Notes: generated by a model from the letters alone, not told the origin. Counted from the stretch's first letter, positions 45,088 through 54,196 are shown. The stretch is DNA of 64,000 nucleotides from Mesorhizobium sp. CA14 (GCF_020165195.1 NZ_JAIUHR010000023.1:1-64000); one strand, 5' to 3'. Program-made: numbers and translations.

Positions 45088-46356
45088 ATGGCAGACTTTC
45101 CGATCGAGGCCGTGCGCGGCAGGTTTCCGGCGCTTTCGCTGGCCGATGACGGTCGCCGGCGCATCTATCTGGACAATCCCGCCGGCACGCAGGTGCCGCT
45201 GACGGTGGCGGACGCGGTCTCGCGCTGCCTGCTCTCGACCAACGCCAATCTGGGCGGGTTCTTTGAGACCACGGTGGCGGCCCAAAAAGTGGTCGACGCT
45301 GCGCATGCCGCGATGGCCGATTTCCTGAACGCCGCAAGCGTCGAGGAGATCGTCATCGGCGCCAACATGACGACGCTGACCTACCACATGTCGCGCACCC
45401 TCGGCCGGACGATGAAGCCGGGCGACGAGATAATCGTCACGCGCATGGACCACGAGGGCAATGTCTCGCCTTGGCTGCAGCTCGCCGAGGATCTCGGCCT
45501 GGTCGTGCGCTTCCTGCCCTTCGATGAGCGGAGCTGGCAGGTGGAGGAGACGGCGCTGAAGGCGCTGCTTTCGCAAAAGACGCGGCTTGTGGCGCTGAAC
45601 TATGCCTCCAATCTCACCGGCTCGATCAACCGGGTGAAGGCGCTGACGGCGATCGCCCGGCAGGCCGGCGCGCTGGTTTATGTCGATGCCGTGCAATTCG
45701 CGCCGCACGGGTTGATCGACGTGCAGACGCTCGGCTGCGATTTCCTGATCTGCTCGGCCTATAAATTCTTCGGGCCGCATATGGGCATATTGTGGGGCCG
45801 GCGCGACGTCGTCGACGCGCTCCAGCCTTACAAATGCCGCTGCTCTTCGAATGTCCTGCCCGAGCGGTTCGAGCTTGGCACGCCGCAGATCGAGCTGATG
45901 GCCGGGCTGACAGCGGCCATCGACTATTTCGCCGATGTCGGCGCTGCCGCCGGCGAGAGCAGATCGCGGCGGCAGCGGATCGCAAAGGCGTTCGAGGTCT
46001 CGATCGCTTACGAGAAAAGGCTGGCCCGGCAATTGATCGAAGGCCTGTCCGACGTCGAGGGCCTGGTCATTCACGGCATCACCGATCCGGAACGCCTCGC
46101 CGAGCGGGTGCCGACGATTTCCTTCACCGTCGAAGGGATCGCGCCCGAGACGATCGTGCGGCAGATGAATGCCGAGAACATCTTCGTCTGGTCCGGCCAC
46201 AATTATGCGTGGGAGGTCGTCCACCAGCTCGGCATACCCGCCGAGCAAGGCGTCGTGCGGATCGGCATCGCGCATTACAACACGTCGAAAGAGATCGAGG
46301 AGACGCTGGAGAGCGTGCATCGCGTGATCGCGATGCTGCGGCAGCAGCGTTCCTGA
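45088..46356 (+). CDS. Cysteine desulfurase-like class V aminotransferase
   Basis: A 422-residue PLP enzyme of the class V aminotransferase/NifS-like fold, subgroup of 'cysteine desulfurase-like' proteins. The PLP lysine is in CSAYKFFGPHMGILWG, the Asp in VYVDAVQFAPHG. Starts MADFPIEAVRGRFPAL. Unlike IscS/SufS it lacks the typical Cys-containing catalytic loop, so it may be an aminotransferase or lyase of unknown substrate. It converges with the polyamine operon, 6 nt between stops. Confidence 0.88.
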   Translation: MADFPIEAVRGRFPALSLADDGRRRIYLDNPAGTQVPLTVADAVSRCLLSTNANLGGFFETTVAAQKVVDAAHAAMADFLNAASVEEIVIGANMTTLTYHMSRTLGRTMKPGDEIIVTRMDHEGNVSPWLQLAEDLGLVVRFLPFDERSWQVEETALKALLSQKTRLVALNYASNLTGSINRVKALTAIARQAGALVYVDAVQFAPHGLIDVQTLGCDFLICSAYKFFGPHMGILWGRRDVVDALQPYKCRCSSNVLPERFELGTPQIELMAGLTAAIDYFADVGAAAGESRSRRQRIAKAFEVSIAYEKRLARQLIEGLSDVEGLVIHGITDPERLAERVPTISFTVEGIAPETIVRQMNAENIFVWSGHNYAWEVVHQLGIPAEQGVVRIGIAHYNTSKEIEETLESVHRVIAMLRQQRS

Positions 46357-46362
46357 AACTGG

Positions 46363-47397
46363 CTAGCGCTGCTTGCTGCCGAAGCCGGCGAGAAACGCCG
46401 TCAGGTTGTCGCCCAGCGCGTCGCAGAGATAGCCCCCTTCCTGGACGATAACCGTCGGCAGGCCGAGTCCGGCAATTGCTTCGCCGATGCGCGAGAAGCC
46501 CGGCGTCGTCACCGACAGGCCGCCGAACGGATCGCCTTCGAAAGCATCAAGGCCGAGCGCCACGACCAGCGCTTCCGGCGCGAAGGCGCGGATGCGCTGG
46601 AAGGCCGTCGCCAGCGCTTCGAGGAAGGCCGCGTCGCCGGACTTGCGCGGCAGCGGCAGGTTGAGATTGTAGCCGAGGCCGGGGCCTTCGCCGCGCTCGT
46701 CGGCGTGACCCCAGAAGAACGGATAGAAGCGCACCGGATCGGCGTGCAGCGAGACGGTCAGCACATCGGGACGGGTGTAGAAGATGCCTTGCGTGCCGTT
46801 GCCGTGGTGCAGGTCGACATCGAGGATGGCGACGCGCGCTGAATTCTTCCGCAGAACCTGCGCGGCGACGGCCGAATTGTTGATGAAGCAGAAGCCGCCG
46901 GCGACATCGGCGAAGGCATGATGGCCGGGCGGGCGGCAAAGCGCATAGGCCGAAGGCGCGCCGGCCATCACCGCTTCAGCGGCTTCCACCGCGCTCCAGG
47001 CGCTCCACAGCGCGCTTTTCCATGTCTCGGCCGAAATCGGGCAGGCGGTATCGGCCATATGGTAGCCGGCCTGGCCGACCGCCGAGGCGGGATAGGAGCC
47101 GTTGCGGGCGATCGGGTGGATGTTCGGGATCACCTCCGCCGAGGCGCCCTCTATGCGCTGCCAGCGCGCAAAAATGTGCTCGAGGAAGTCCAGATATTCA
47201 GGCGTATGCACCGCCGCGATCGGGCCGAGCCCATGGTTGCCTGGGCGTTCGACCGTCAAGCCGGCCGATCTTGCGCCGGCTAACAATCGTTCGATCCGCT
47301 CCGGCTTTTCCGGGTTCGGCTGAGGCGCGCCGCTGGAGAGGAAAGCCTTCGGATCATGGCGTTTCTGCTCCTCGGCATAGAAGGCTTTCATCGTCAT
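46363..47397 (-). CDS. aphA: Acetylpolyamine amidohydrolase (histone deacetylase family)
   Basis: Removes acetyl groups from acetylpolyamines; zinc-dependent arginase/deacetylase fold. The 344-residue protein has the tandem His H159-H160 (PPGHHAF), zinc ligands D195, H197 (DVDLHHGN) and D284 (LGLDAFEGDP), and Y323 (GGYLCD). These match the residues and spacing known for Mycoplana ramosa acetylpolyamine amidohydrolase. Last gene of a four-gene operon; its start overlaps the acetyltransferase stop by 4 nt. Confidence 0.92.
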   Translation of the reverse strand: MTMKAFYAEEQKRHDPKAFLSSGAPQPNPEKPERIERLLAGARSAGLTVERPGNHGLGPIAAVHTPEYLDFLEHIFARWQRIEGASAEVIPNIHPIARNGSYPASAVGQAGYHMADTACPISAETWKSALWSAWSAVEAAEAVMAGAPSAYALCRPPGHHAFADVAGGFCFINNSAVAAQVLRKNSARVAILDVDLHHGNGTQGIFYTRPDVLTVSLHADPVRFYPFFWGHADERGEGPGLGYNLNLPLPRKSGDAAFLEALATAFQRIRAFAPEALVVALGLDAFEGDPFGGLSVTTPGFSRIGEAIAGLGLPTVIVQEGGYLCDALGDNLTAFLAGFGSKQR

Positions 47398-47888
47398 TCC
47401 TCCGGCGTGTCGGCAAAGGCGAAAAACGCGTCGCCGACGATCTTCTGCACCTGTTCATAGCTCGACCAGCCGATGCCCAGTTTCTCATAGAAGGCCTTGG
47501 CGGTCTCGTTATCGGTATCGACGGAGAGCCTCAGGTAGGCGCCGCCCGCCGCCCGGCACTCTTTCGCGACGCGCCGCAGCAACCTTTCGCCGACCCGGCG
47601 GCCGCGAAAACGATCCTCGACATAAAGGTCCTGCACATAGACGCCGGGACGGCCCATCCAGGTCGAGAAGATCGGAAAATGCAGGCAAAGCCCGGCGAAT
47701 TCGCCGTCGATCTCGGCGATCAAGGTCGAGAAAGCGGGCCTTTCGCCGAATCCGTAGCGGCGGAGATCTTCGGGTGTCGAGGTGATTTCCTGATGCGCGC
47801 CGATATGTGTACCGAGGCGCAGCAGGGCGGCGTGGATGGTTTCAACGTCGTCGACGGTGCCGGTGCGGAGGGTGATTGGTGCCGGCAT
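47394..47888 (-). CDS. SSAT-like GNAT acetyltransferase
   Basis: A 164-residue GNAT protein. HFPIFSTWMGRPGVYVQDLYVED followed by RGRRVGERLL and the FYEKLGIGW end closely resemble spermidine/spermine N1-acetyltransferase (diamine acetyltransferase), so a polyamine or diamine substrate is likely. The ATG at 47888 is preferred to a TTG one codon earlier. It is placed between a transaminase (13 nt upstream) and the acetylpolyamine deacetylase (overlap of 4 nt). Confidence 0.85.
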   Translation of the reverse strand: MPAPITLRTGTVDDVETIHAALLRLGTHIGAHQEITSTPEDLRRYGFGERPAFSTLIAEIDGEFAGLCLHFPIFSTWMGRPGVYVQDLYVEDRFRGRRVGERLLRRVAKECRAAGGAYLRLSVDTDNETAKAFYEKLGIGWSSYEQVQKIVGDAFFAFADTPEE

Positions 47889-47901
47889 CAAAACACCTTT
47901 C

Positions 47902-49284
47902 TCATCCTTCCACCGGCAGGTCGAGTTCCACGGCCAGCGCCTCCAGCGAGTCGCCGATGATGGAGATCATCTCGCCTATCTGCGCGGCCGTGATGATCAT
48001 CGGCGGCGCGACCATGAAATTGTCGCCGTCGACGCCGCCCTTGACCTTGCGGCCATAGATGATCAGGCCGCGCGCATAGGCGTGGTCGAGGAGGCGCTGC
48101 GTCGCCTTACTGGCCGGATCGATGGGCTTCAAAGTCTCGGGATCGGCGACCATTTCGGCGCCGGTGAGCAGGCCCTTGCCGCGCACGTCGGCGATGAAGG
48201 GAAAGCGTCTTTGCAAGCCCTTCAACTCCGCCATCAGCATATCGCCCATGGCGGCGGCGTTGGCGATCAAGTCGAGCCGGTCCATCTCGCCGAGCACGGC
48301 GAGGCCGGCGGCGCAGGCCAGCGGATTGCCGGCATAGGTGTGGCCATGCTGGAAACCGCCGGAGGCCAGCAGCGGCTCGACCAGGCGCATGGGTGCGGCC
48401 AGCGCGCCGAGTGGCGCATAGCCCGAGCCCAGGCCCTTCGAGAGAGCGACGATGTCGGGCCTGCAGTTCCAGTGGTCGCCGCCGAGGAACTTGCCTGTCC
48501 TGCCGGCGCCGCTCATCACCTCGTCATGGATCAGAAGGATGCCGTAGCGATCGCAGATTTCGCGGATGCGCGGATAATAGCTGTCAGGCGCCACCAGGGC
48601 AGCGGTCGCAGCACCGCCGATCGGCTCCATGATGAAGGCCAAAACGCTTTCAGGGCCTTCTGCGAGAATCTTTTCCTCCAGCATGTCGGCGTAGCGAAGA
48701 CCGCGCTGCTCCATCGAAAGGTTGTCGCGGTCGCGCCAGGCTGTGGGCGCCGGCACCGTCGGCATCACCTTCATCATCGGCGTGAAGGTTTCGGCCAGCG
48801 CATCGTCGCCGGTGACGGAAAGCGAGCCCAGCGTGCCGCCATGATAGGAAGGGAATCGGGTGATCACCTTCCAGCGCTTGGGCTGGCCGGTGGCGACCGC
48901 CCGTTGACGGGCGAGCTTGATGCAGGATTCGGTCGCTTCGGAACCACCGGAAACAAAGAAGATGCGGTCCATGCCTTCGGGCAGCTTGCCGGCCAGCGCG
49001 CGCGCCAGCTCTTCGGCGGGCTCGTTCTCGAAATGCAGCCGGTAGGCGAAGGTGGTCTTGTCCATCTGCCGCTTCATGGCGTCGAGCACGTTGCGGTTGG
49101 AATGGCCGATATTGGCGACCATCGGCCCGCTCGAGCCGTCGATGAAGCGGCGGCCGTCCTTCGTCCAGAAATAGATGCCCTCGGCGCGGTCGACGAGCGG
49201 CCGGCGCAGGCTGGAGAGATAGAACAGATGCGACGGCGGCCGCGCTTCGGCCTCTGCTACGGGCTGGACTTCCAGTTTCGACAT
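47902..49284 (-). CDS. Class III (omega-) aminotransferase
   Basis: A 460-residue PLP enzyme, subgroup II/omega type. PLP lysine K293 is in ALSKGLGSGYAPLG, D264 in LIHDEVMSGAGRTG, and PSYHGGTLGSLS is the phosphate-binding region. Such enzymes transfer amino groups from diamines, polyamines or beta-amino acids. The ATG at 49284 lies 1 nt after the stop of the DMFase-like gene, so translation is coupled. Its neighbours suggest a polyamine-derived amine as substrate. Confidence 0.92.
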   Translation of the reverse strand: MSKLEVQPVAEAEARPPSHLFYLSSLRRPLVDRAEGIYFWTKDGRRFIDGSSGPMVANIGHSNRNVLDAMKRQMDKTTFAYRLHFENEPAEELARALAGKLPEGMDRIFFVSGGSEATESCIKLARQRAVATGQPKRWKVITRFPSYHGGTLGSLSVTGDDALAETFTPMMKVMPTVPAPTAWRDRDNLSMEQRGLRYADMLEEKILAEGPESVLAFIMEPIGGAATAALVAPDSYYPRIREICDRYGILLIHDEVMSGAGRTGKFLGGDHWNCRPDIVALSKGLGSGYAPLGALAAPMRLVEPLLASGGFQHGHTYAGNPLACAAGLAVLGEMDRLDLIANAAAMGDMLMAELKGLQRRFPFIADVRGKGLLTGAEMVADPETLKPIDPASKATQRLLDHAYARGLIIYGRKVKGGVDGDNFMVAPPMIITAAQIGEMISIIGDSLEALAVELDLPVEG

Positions 49285-49285
49285 G

Positions 49286-50926
49286 TCAGGACTTTCCGAG
49301 ATATCGGTCGAGAACATTTTTGGTCACGCGTTCGACCATCGCGTCCTGCCTTAGCAGGCCGGCGACCCATTCGCAGCTTCCGGCGTGGAAGACCTCGCCT
49401 TTGCCGCGCGGGAAATTGACGATCATGCCGTTGCCGCGCTTGACCTTGTCGAGATTGGCGTCGCTCGCCTCGCCGAACAACGTCTCGGCGGTGAAGCGGC
49501 CATCCTCGTCGGCGAGGAACTGGTCCTCGATCGGGATCTCAGCGCTTTCCTCGACCTGGCTCGCCATGCCGACCGCCAGCACCTGCAAGCCGTCCGGCGC
49601 GCCGCTGGTCGCGGTCGGGTAGGGCAGGCCGCCACGGATCTCGAAATCGAGGCCGTCGACTTCATAGCCATAGACATGGCTGTCGGCGCCGAGCAGGTCG
49701 CCATAATAGATGCCTGTGCCGACGAAGGCCCAATGCTCCGGCCGGTAGACTGGGAAGCCGCGCACGCCGCGCGGCGCGCAGCCGCCCCAGCCGGCATAGA
49801 TGCCTCGGGTCGCATTGAGGCCGAAGGTGGCGCTGCCTGGACGGCCGATCTCGGGCGCTTCCCAGGAATTGGTGGCGCGGGTGACGTCGCCGCCGCGATA
49901 GGCCGGGTCTTCCGCGCGCGCCTTGTATTTGTAGCAGACCTGGCGGCGGCCTTGGTCCTCCAGCCTCGTCTGCCACATGAAATTGCCGGCGAAGCGCGCC
50001 GCATGCCCGCCGCGCTCGACATAATTGTCGACGGCGTCGCGCATCTCCCAGGTCCAGTATTCGTCGTGGCCGACGAAGACGACGCAGTCGTAGCCGTCGA
50101 GGATTTCGGGCGAGAAATGGAGCTCGTGCTGGCTGGCGAGATCGACCTGATAGCCGGCGCGCTCGGCGAAGCGGAAGAAATGGCTGTCATAGCTCGCCCA
50201 GCCCGAAGAGGCATATTTCTTCGAATGTCCAGTGGCGAAGGCCCACTCCATATGCGGATAGCGTGGCACGGTCTTCGGCGGCACCGCCACTTCCAGCGGC
50301 ACGCGCGGCGCATCCTTGGGCAGCACCACGAAGCCGCGGCACCAGGGGCGCTCAATCGACACCGTCGTCGCGTACTGGTCGCGGTTCGGACCGGTGATGC
50401 CCTGATAGTGGTTGGAGCCGCCCCAGGTGTTGTAGGCGAGCCAGGTGCCGGTCGCGGCGACCTGCAGCAGGCGGCCGGGCTTGCGGCCGGGCAAGGGTGT
50501 GACGATGAAGAGATGATGGCTGTGGATCGGCGTGCCGTCGCGGCCTTCGGCCGAGAGCGTCACGCGGTAGGCGCCGGACAGCCAGTCGTCGCCGACACGG
50601 AATTCGAACGAAGCCTCCCAGCCGCAGCCGTCGACAGAGCATTGGTCGGGCGTATCTTGCCAGCGCGCCGACAGCCCCGCTCCCTCGAAGACTTTTGTTT
50701 CGCTATCGCCGTCGCGAATGACGTCAAGGCTGAATTGCGGCGCCGTCGAACTGACAAAAAGCGTGACCAGCTCCCCCGGACGAAAGGAAAACCGGTCGCT
50801 GTATGCCCAGATTTCACCGCGCTCACCGTCCATGCCCGGCCATTCGTAATAGTGGCCGCGCACCGCTTCACGGCGCTGTTCGGGCGTGAGCCCGAAATCG
50901 GGGAATTCGGTGGGCAGTTGCGTCAA
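49286..50926 (-). CDS. N,N-dimethylformamidase beta-subunit-like protein
   Basis: A 546-residue protein resembling the large subunit of dimethylformamidase: N-terminal beta-sandwich (about 40-150, DRFSFRPGELVTLFVSS), then a Rossmann/glutamine-amidotransferase-like catalytic part (TWLAYNTWGGSNHY; VVFVGHDEYWTWEMRDAVDNYVERGG). Probably hydrolyses an amide or formamide; no small-subunit gene is nearby. The start is probably TTG at 50926. First gene of the operon with transaminase, SSAT-like and deacetylase genes. Confidence 0.8.
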   Translation of the reverse strand: MTQLPTEFPDFGLTPEQRREAVRGHYYEWPGMDGERGEIWAYSDRFSFRPGELVTLFVSSTAPQFSLDVIRDGDSETKVFEGAGLSARWQDTPDQCSVDGCGWEASFEFRVGDDWLSGAYRVTLSAEGRDGTPIHSHHLFIVTPLPGRKPGRLLQVAATGTWLAYNTWGGSNHYQGITGPNRDQYATTVSIERPWCRGFVVLPKDAPRVPLEVAVPPKTVPRYPHMEWAFATGHSKKYASSGWASYDSHFFRFAERAGYQVDLASQHELHFSPEILDGYDCVVFVGHDEYWTWEMRDAVDNYVERGGHAARFAGNFMWQTRLEDQGRRQVCYKYKARAEDPAYRGGDVTRATNSWEAPEIGRPGSATFGLNATRGIYAGWGGCAPRGVRGFPVYRPEHWAFVGTGIYYGDLLGADSHVYGYEVDGLDFEIRGGLPYPTATSGAPDGLQVLAVGMASQVEESAEIPIEDQFLADEDGRFTAETLFGEASDANLDKVKRGNGMIVNFPRGKGEVFHAGSCEWVAGLLRQDAMVERVTKNVLDRYLGKS

Positions 50927-51076
50927 GGAACACCTGAGATCACGAGGCCATCATTGAGACCATCGGCCGGCCAAGCGTCAAATGGAAAGCATCGGGCCAG
51001 CGTGCCCTTGCGCTTGGCGATGTCCGGCAAACGAGTTACTTCATTCTTAGGCGACGTTTCAACGCCGGGAGCCGAC

Positions 51077-51325
51077 ATGCTGCGTGTGCAAAAGGTCAAG
51101 GTCGACGACATCTATGTGCCGACGGCAAGGCGCAAGACGCTGCATCCCGAGACCGTGCGCCATCTCGCCGAGGATATTCTCGAAAATGGCATGAAGACGC
51201 CGATCCAGGTGCGGCACGACGGCAAGCGCCACATCCTTGTCGAGGGGCTGCATAGGCTCGAAGCCGCGAAGTGGCTCGGCGAGACCACGATCGACGCCTA
51301 TCTCGTGCAGGCCAAGCGCCACTGA
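51077..51325 (+). CDS. ParB N-terminal (sulfiredoxin-like) domain mini-protein
   Basis: An 82-residue stand-alone ParB/Srx-like domain: VKVDDIYVPTARRKTLHPETV, ILENGMKTPIQVR and HILVEGLHRLEAAKWLG (the GxHR nucleotide-binding motif as EGLHR). It has no DNA-binding HTH domain, so it is not a partition protein; a small NTP-binding or nuclease-like role is possible. The ATG at 51077 follows CGGGAG. It is divergent from the DMFase-like gene. Confidence 0.8.
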   Translation: MLRVQKVKVDDIYVPTARRKTLHPETVRHLAEDILENGMKTPIQVRHDGKRHILVEGLHRLEAAKWLGETTIDAYLVQAKRH

Positions 51326-51445
51326 TTTCTCGGTAGGGGGCGGGGCCTATCACCGTTAGCGATCGCGTTTCATCAACGCTTTTTGATTGACGCTGCCGTG
51401 CCTGCAGTTAAAGCGTGCCGCTATTCCAGGAACAGGAAGCTTACT

Positions 51446-51841
51446 ATGGCAAAGTATGAGGGCGGATGCCTGTGCGGCGCGGTGCGCTACAAGGCCGAAG
51501 TTGAACCGGTCAACGAACGCGTCTGCCATTGCCGGATCTGCCAGAGAGCGATCGGTGCCGCCTTCAATGCACGGCTTCTGTTTCGCATCGACGACGTGAC
51601 CATCGACGGGCCGGTGGCGACAATCAATTCCACGCCGGACCTCAAGCGCGGTTTCTGCCCGGCCTGCGGCACGACTTTGTTCTCACGGCGGGACTCCAGG
51701 GGCATTCTCGGCGTTACCTCCGGCTCGCTCGACGATCCGTCGCTGTTCAAGCCCGACATGCATTTCTGGACCGCCTCGAAGCAGCCCTGGGTGATGCTTG
51801 ACGATGGCCTGCCGCAATATGAAGGCGCGCCGCCGGCCTGA
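51446..51841 (+). CDS. GFA-family (CENP-V/GFA) zinc protein
   Basis: A 131-residue GFA-domain protein with the zinc-binding cysteines in GGCLCGAVRY, CHCRICQRA and FCPACGTTLF, and an SGSLDDP turn. The family is named for glutathione-dependent formaldehyde-activating enzyme, but most members have no proven activity. The ATG at 51446 lies after AGGAAG. Confidence 0.93.
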   Translation: MAKYEGGCLCGAVRYKAEVEPVNERVCHCRICQRAIGAAFNARLLFRIDDVTIDGPVATINSTPDLKRGFCPACGTTLFSRRDSRGILGVTSGSLDDPSLFKPDMHFWTASKQPWVMLDDGLPQYEGAPPA

Positions 51842-51970
51842 GTCATTGCGACGCAGACCTGCACAAAAATTTCATCTTCGATTCACGACATAGCCGGCAA
51901 AGCGTCATTGGCGGGCCATCTTTGGCTGCCTATCTAAGCGCCATGCGGGAAGGCATCGAGGAGGCGATGG

Positions 51971-52183
51971 ATGAGCGAGAGCATCAACACCCTGGACGAG
52001 CTTTTGAACGACCCGATGGTCCAACTCGTGATGGCGCGCGACCGCGTGCGCCCGGCCGAGCTTCGCCTGCTTCTGGAAAAGGCTCGCGAGAGGGCGAGCG
52101 ATGATTCCCGCATCGATCAGGCTTCGGTGCCGCCCGCGCATGTGGTGGCAAGAAGCTGCCTGAAGCAGTGGCTCTACCGCTGA
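51971..52183 (+). CDS. Small hypothetical protein
   Basis: A 70-residue protein (MSESINTLDELLNDPMVQLV; RPAELRLLLEKARERASDD) with helical content and a basic C-terminus. A GAGGAGGCG ribosome binding site precedes the ATG at 51971. No family recognised, though short proteins of this look occur in rhizobia. Converges with the GNAT-like gene. Confidence 0.6.
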   Translation: MSESINTLDELLNDPMVQLVMARDRVRPAELRLLLEKARERASDDSRIDQASVPPAHVVARSCLKQWLYR

Positions 52184-52194
52184 GGCGACCCGGG

Positions 52195-53124
52195 TCAGCT
52201 CGAATGAGCGGGCAGGTAGCTGTAATGATTGCGCAAATAGGCGAGCTTGAAGCCGAGCCGGTCGTAGTTGCGATAGGCCGGCCCGTCGCGGTCGGGGCGC
52301 GGCGCCTCGATGTCGGCGACAAACAGTTTCGCGCCGGCGGCTATGCCGTCGCGAACCAGCCTTTCGCCAAGCATGGCGTCAAGATCGAAGCTCGGCGCCA
52401 TGATTCCCGGCACCGGCGCGTCGAGGCCGCTCCAGGCGGCACCATCTGAGATGAAGAGCGAGCGCACGGCGGCGACCGCGCCCCTGCGTTTCAGCATATA
52501 GTGACGCCAGCCCTTGCGACCGACAAGCGCCGTGAGCCAGGGCGTGGTGGGAAGCCTGTATTTGGCATCGATGAAGGAAGCCCATTCCGAAGCCGTCCAG
52601 GGCGTAACCTCCTCGACCACCAGATCGTCGACAGGGATCAGCGGGTCGCCCGGGAAAAGCGGTTCGTCCGGCAGCGGCGTCGCGTCGCGATAGATGCGCT
52701 CCCAGCCGCCCTGATGCTGCAGGCCGCGCGCTTCCAGCCAGCACCGCAGCCGCGCCGGTTCAGCATGTGGATTGGTATAGAACCACGGCCGCCTGATGCC
52801 GGCTTCGCGGTAATGCGCGAGCAACGTGTCGACCTGTTCTTCCGTCGCCGGACCATCGACGCCGATATTCTTCACGCAGTTGAAATGGATGAACGGGATC
52901 GTCGTGCAGGTGGTCCAGACGAGATCGCCGTCGCTCGCGATCGAAAGCCCTTGCCGGGCCGCGAAATCCGCCGGCGCCGCTTCATACAGATCGAGCCAGG
53001 CAGCGACTTCGGCGCGCTCGATGGCCCGGCTGGTATCACGCGACACCTCCTCGATCGCGATTTCGGCAGCATGCGTTTCCGGTGGCGTGACCGGCTCCAA
53101 TTCCGACAGGGCGGCGGTCGACAT
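52195..53124 (-). CDS. GNAT-like acyltransferase
   Basis: A 309-residue protein that I read as a double GNAT-type acyltransferase. Support is LVWTTCTTIPFIHFNCV in the N-terminal half and the C-terminal pattern RRGAVAAVRSLFISDGAAW..YDRLGFKLAYLRNHYSYL, which ends like a GNAT motif B. Substrate unknown. A CTTACA-G-TGTAAG palindrome lies 22 nt before the ATG and may be an operator. It converges with a small gene. Confidence 0.65.
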   Translation of the reverse strand: MSTAALSELEPVTPPETHAAEIAIEEVSRDTSRAIERAEVAAWLDLYEAAPADFAARQGLSIASDGDLVWTTCTTIPFIHFNCVKNIGVDGPATEEQVDTLLAHYREAGIRRPWFYTNPHAEPARLRCWLEARGLQHQGGWERIYRDATPLPDEPLFPGDPLIPVDDLVVEEVTPWTASEWASFIDAKYRLPTTPWLTALVGRKGWRHYMLKRRGAVAAVRSLFISDGAAWSGLDAPVPGIMAPSFDLDAMLGERLVRDGIAAGAKLFVADIEAPRPDRDGPAYRNYDRLGFKLAYLRNHYSYLPAHSS

Positions 53125-53145
53125 CGTGATGCTCCTCCGATTTGC

Positions 53146-53158
53146 CTTACAGTGTAAG
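53146..53158. promoter_or_regulatory. Palindrome, possible operator of the GNAT-like gene
   Basis: CTTACA-G-TGTAAG, a perfect 13-bp inverted repeat 22 nt upstream of the ATG at 53124, of the shape bound by TetR-type repressors. CTTACA occurs again as 'CCTTACAAA' near 53211. No TetR gene is adjacent. Confidence 0.4.
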
Positions 53159-53323
53159 ATTAGCGGAGGATAATATGGCGGCGCCAGTTGTCAAGCGGGA
53201 TTAGCGGCACCTTACAAATCCGTGAGTTGGAATCACGCTATCGTGAGGCTAAGCCTGTCTTCCAGGCTTTTCGAATGACGATTCACTTTTGCCTCGGGCC
53301 GGGGCGCTGGGAAAAGGATTGAA

Positions 53324-54196
53324 ATGACCGACGTCTGCACTCAAGGACTGGATACCGGCTTTGTCGGCCTGGGTTATGCCAAGGTGGCGTTTCTGGGCAT
53401 CGTGCAAGGCATCACCGAATTGCTGCCGATTTCGTCGACCGCGCATATGCGCATCGTGCCGGCCGTGCTCGGCTGGCAGGATCCCGGCTCGGCCTTCTCG
53501 GCCGCCATGCAACTGGCGGCGCTGGCGGCGGTGGTCAGCTATTTCTGGAGCGATGTCAGGGACGTGCTGTTCGGTTCGCTGACTGCGATCTCGCGCCGCG
53601 ATTTCAGCGACCGCTATTTCCGCCTCGCGATCAGCATCGTGCTTGCCACCGTCCCGATCGTCATTGCCGGCCTTGCGCTTTCCAGCGTGCTCAACGCCTG
53701 CAACTCGCCGCTGCGCGGGCTGGCCGTCATCGGCTGGGCGTGTATCGCCATGGCGATCCTTCTGGCGCTCGCCGAGATCTTCGCCAGCCACAAGCTCGCG
53801 CTGCGCCAGGCATCGATCCTCGACGCGCTGCTGGTGGGCGTCGCCCAGGTCGGCGCGCTTATTCCCGGCGTCTCCCGCTCGGGCTCGACGCTGACGGCGG
53901 CGATGGGACTGGGCTTCGCCCGGCCGGAGGCAGCGCGCTTGTCATTCCTGCTCGGCCTGCCGGCCATCGCGCTGGCCGGCCTCAAGGAGCTCTATGAACT
54001 GCACAAGGTGCATCTCGACGCACATGGCTGGTCGATCCTGGCCGTCGGCCTAGTCGTCGCCTCGATCTCGGCTTTCTTCGCGATATGGGGGCTGATGCGC
54101 GTGCTCGAGCGCTTCTCCGCCTGGCCGTTCGTCGTCTATCGCGGCCTGCTCGGCGTGGTGCTGCTGCTAGGCCTGGCACTAGGATGGCTGTCCTAA
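53324..54196 (+). CDS. uppP: Undecaprenyl-diphosphatase UppP/BacA
   Basis: Dephosphorylates undecaprenyl diphosphate so that the lipid carrier of cell-wall synthesis can be reused; confers bacitracin tolerance. The 290-residue integral membrane protein has the two active-site motifs QGITELLPISSTAHM (28-42) and PGVSRSGST (181-189). The N-terminus is a little longer than usual. A 13-nt overlap with the next gene suggests one transcript of envelope genes. Confidence 0.95.
   Translation: MTDVCTQGLDTGFVGLGYAKVAFLGIVQGITELLPISSTAHMRIVPAVLGWQDPGSAFSAAMQLAALAAVVSYFWSDVRDVLFGSLTAISRRDFSDRYFRLAISIVLATVPIVIAGLALSSVLNACNSPLRGLAVIGWACIAMAILLALAEIFASHKLALRQASILDALLVGVAQVGALIPGVSRSGSTLTAAMGLGFARPEAARLSFLLGLPAIALAGLKELYELHKVHLDAHGWSILAVGLVVASISAFFAIWGLMRVLERFSAWPFVVYRGLLGVVLLLGLALGWLS

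Noticed and set aside
49385..51076. Long N-terminal extension in frame with the ParB-like mini-protein
   Set aside because: It runs antisense through the DMFase-like gene; the ParB domain starts at the ATG at 51077 with its own ribosome binding site.
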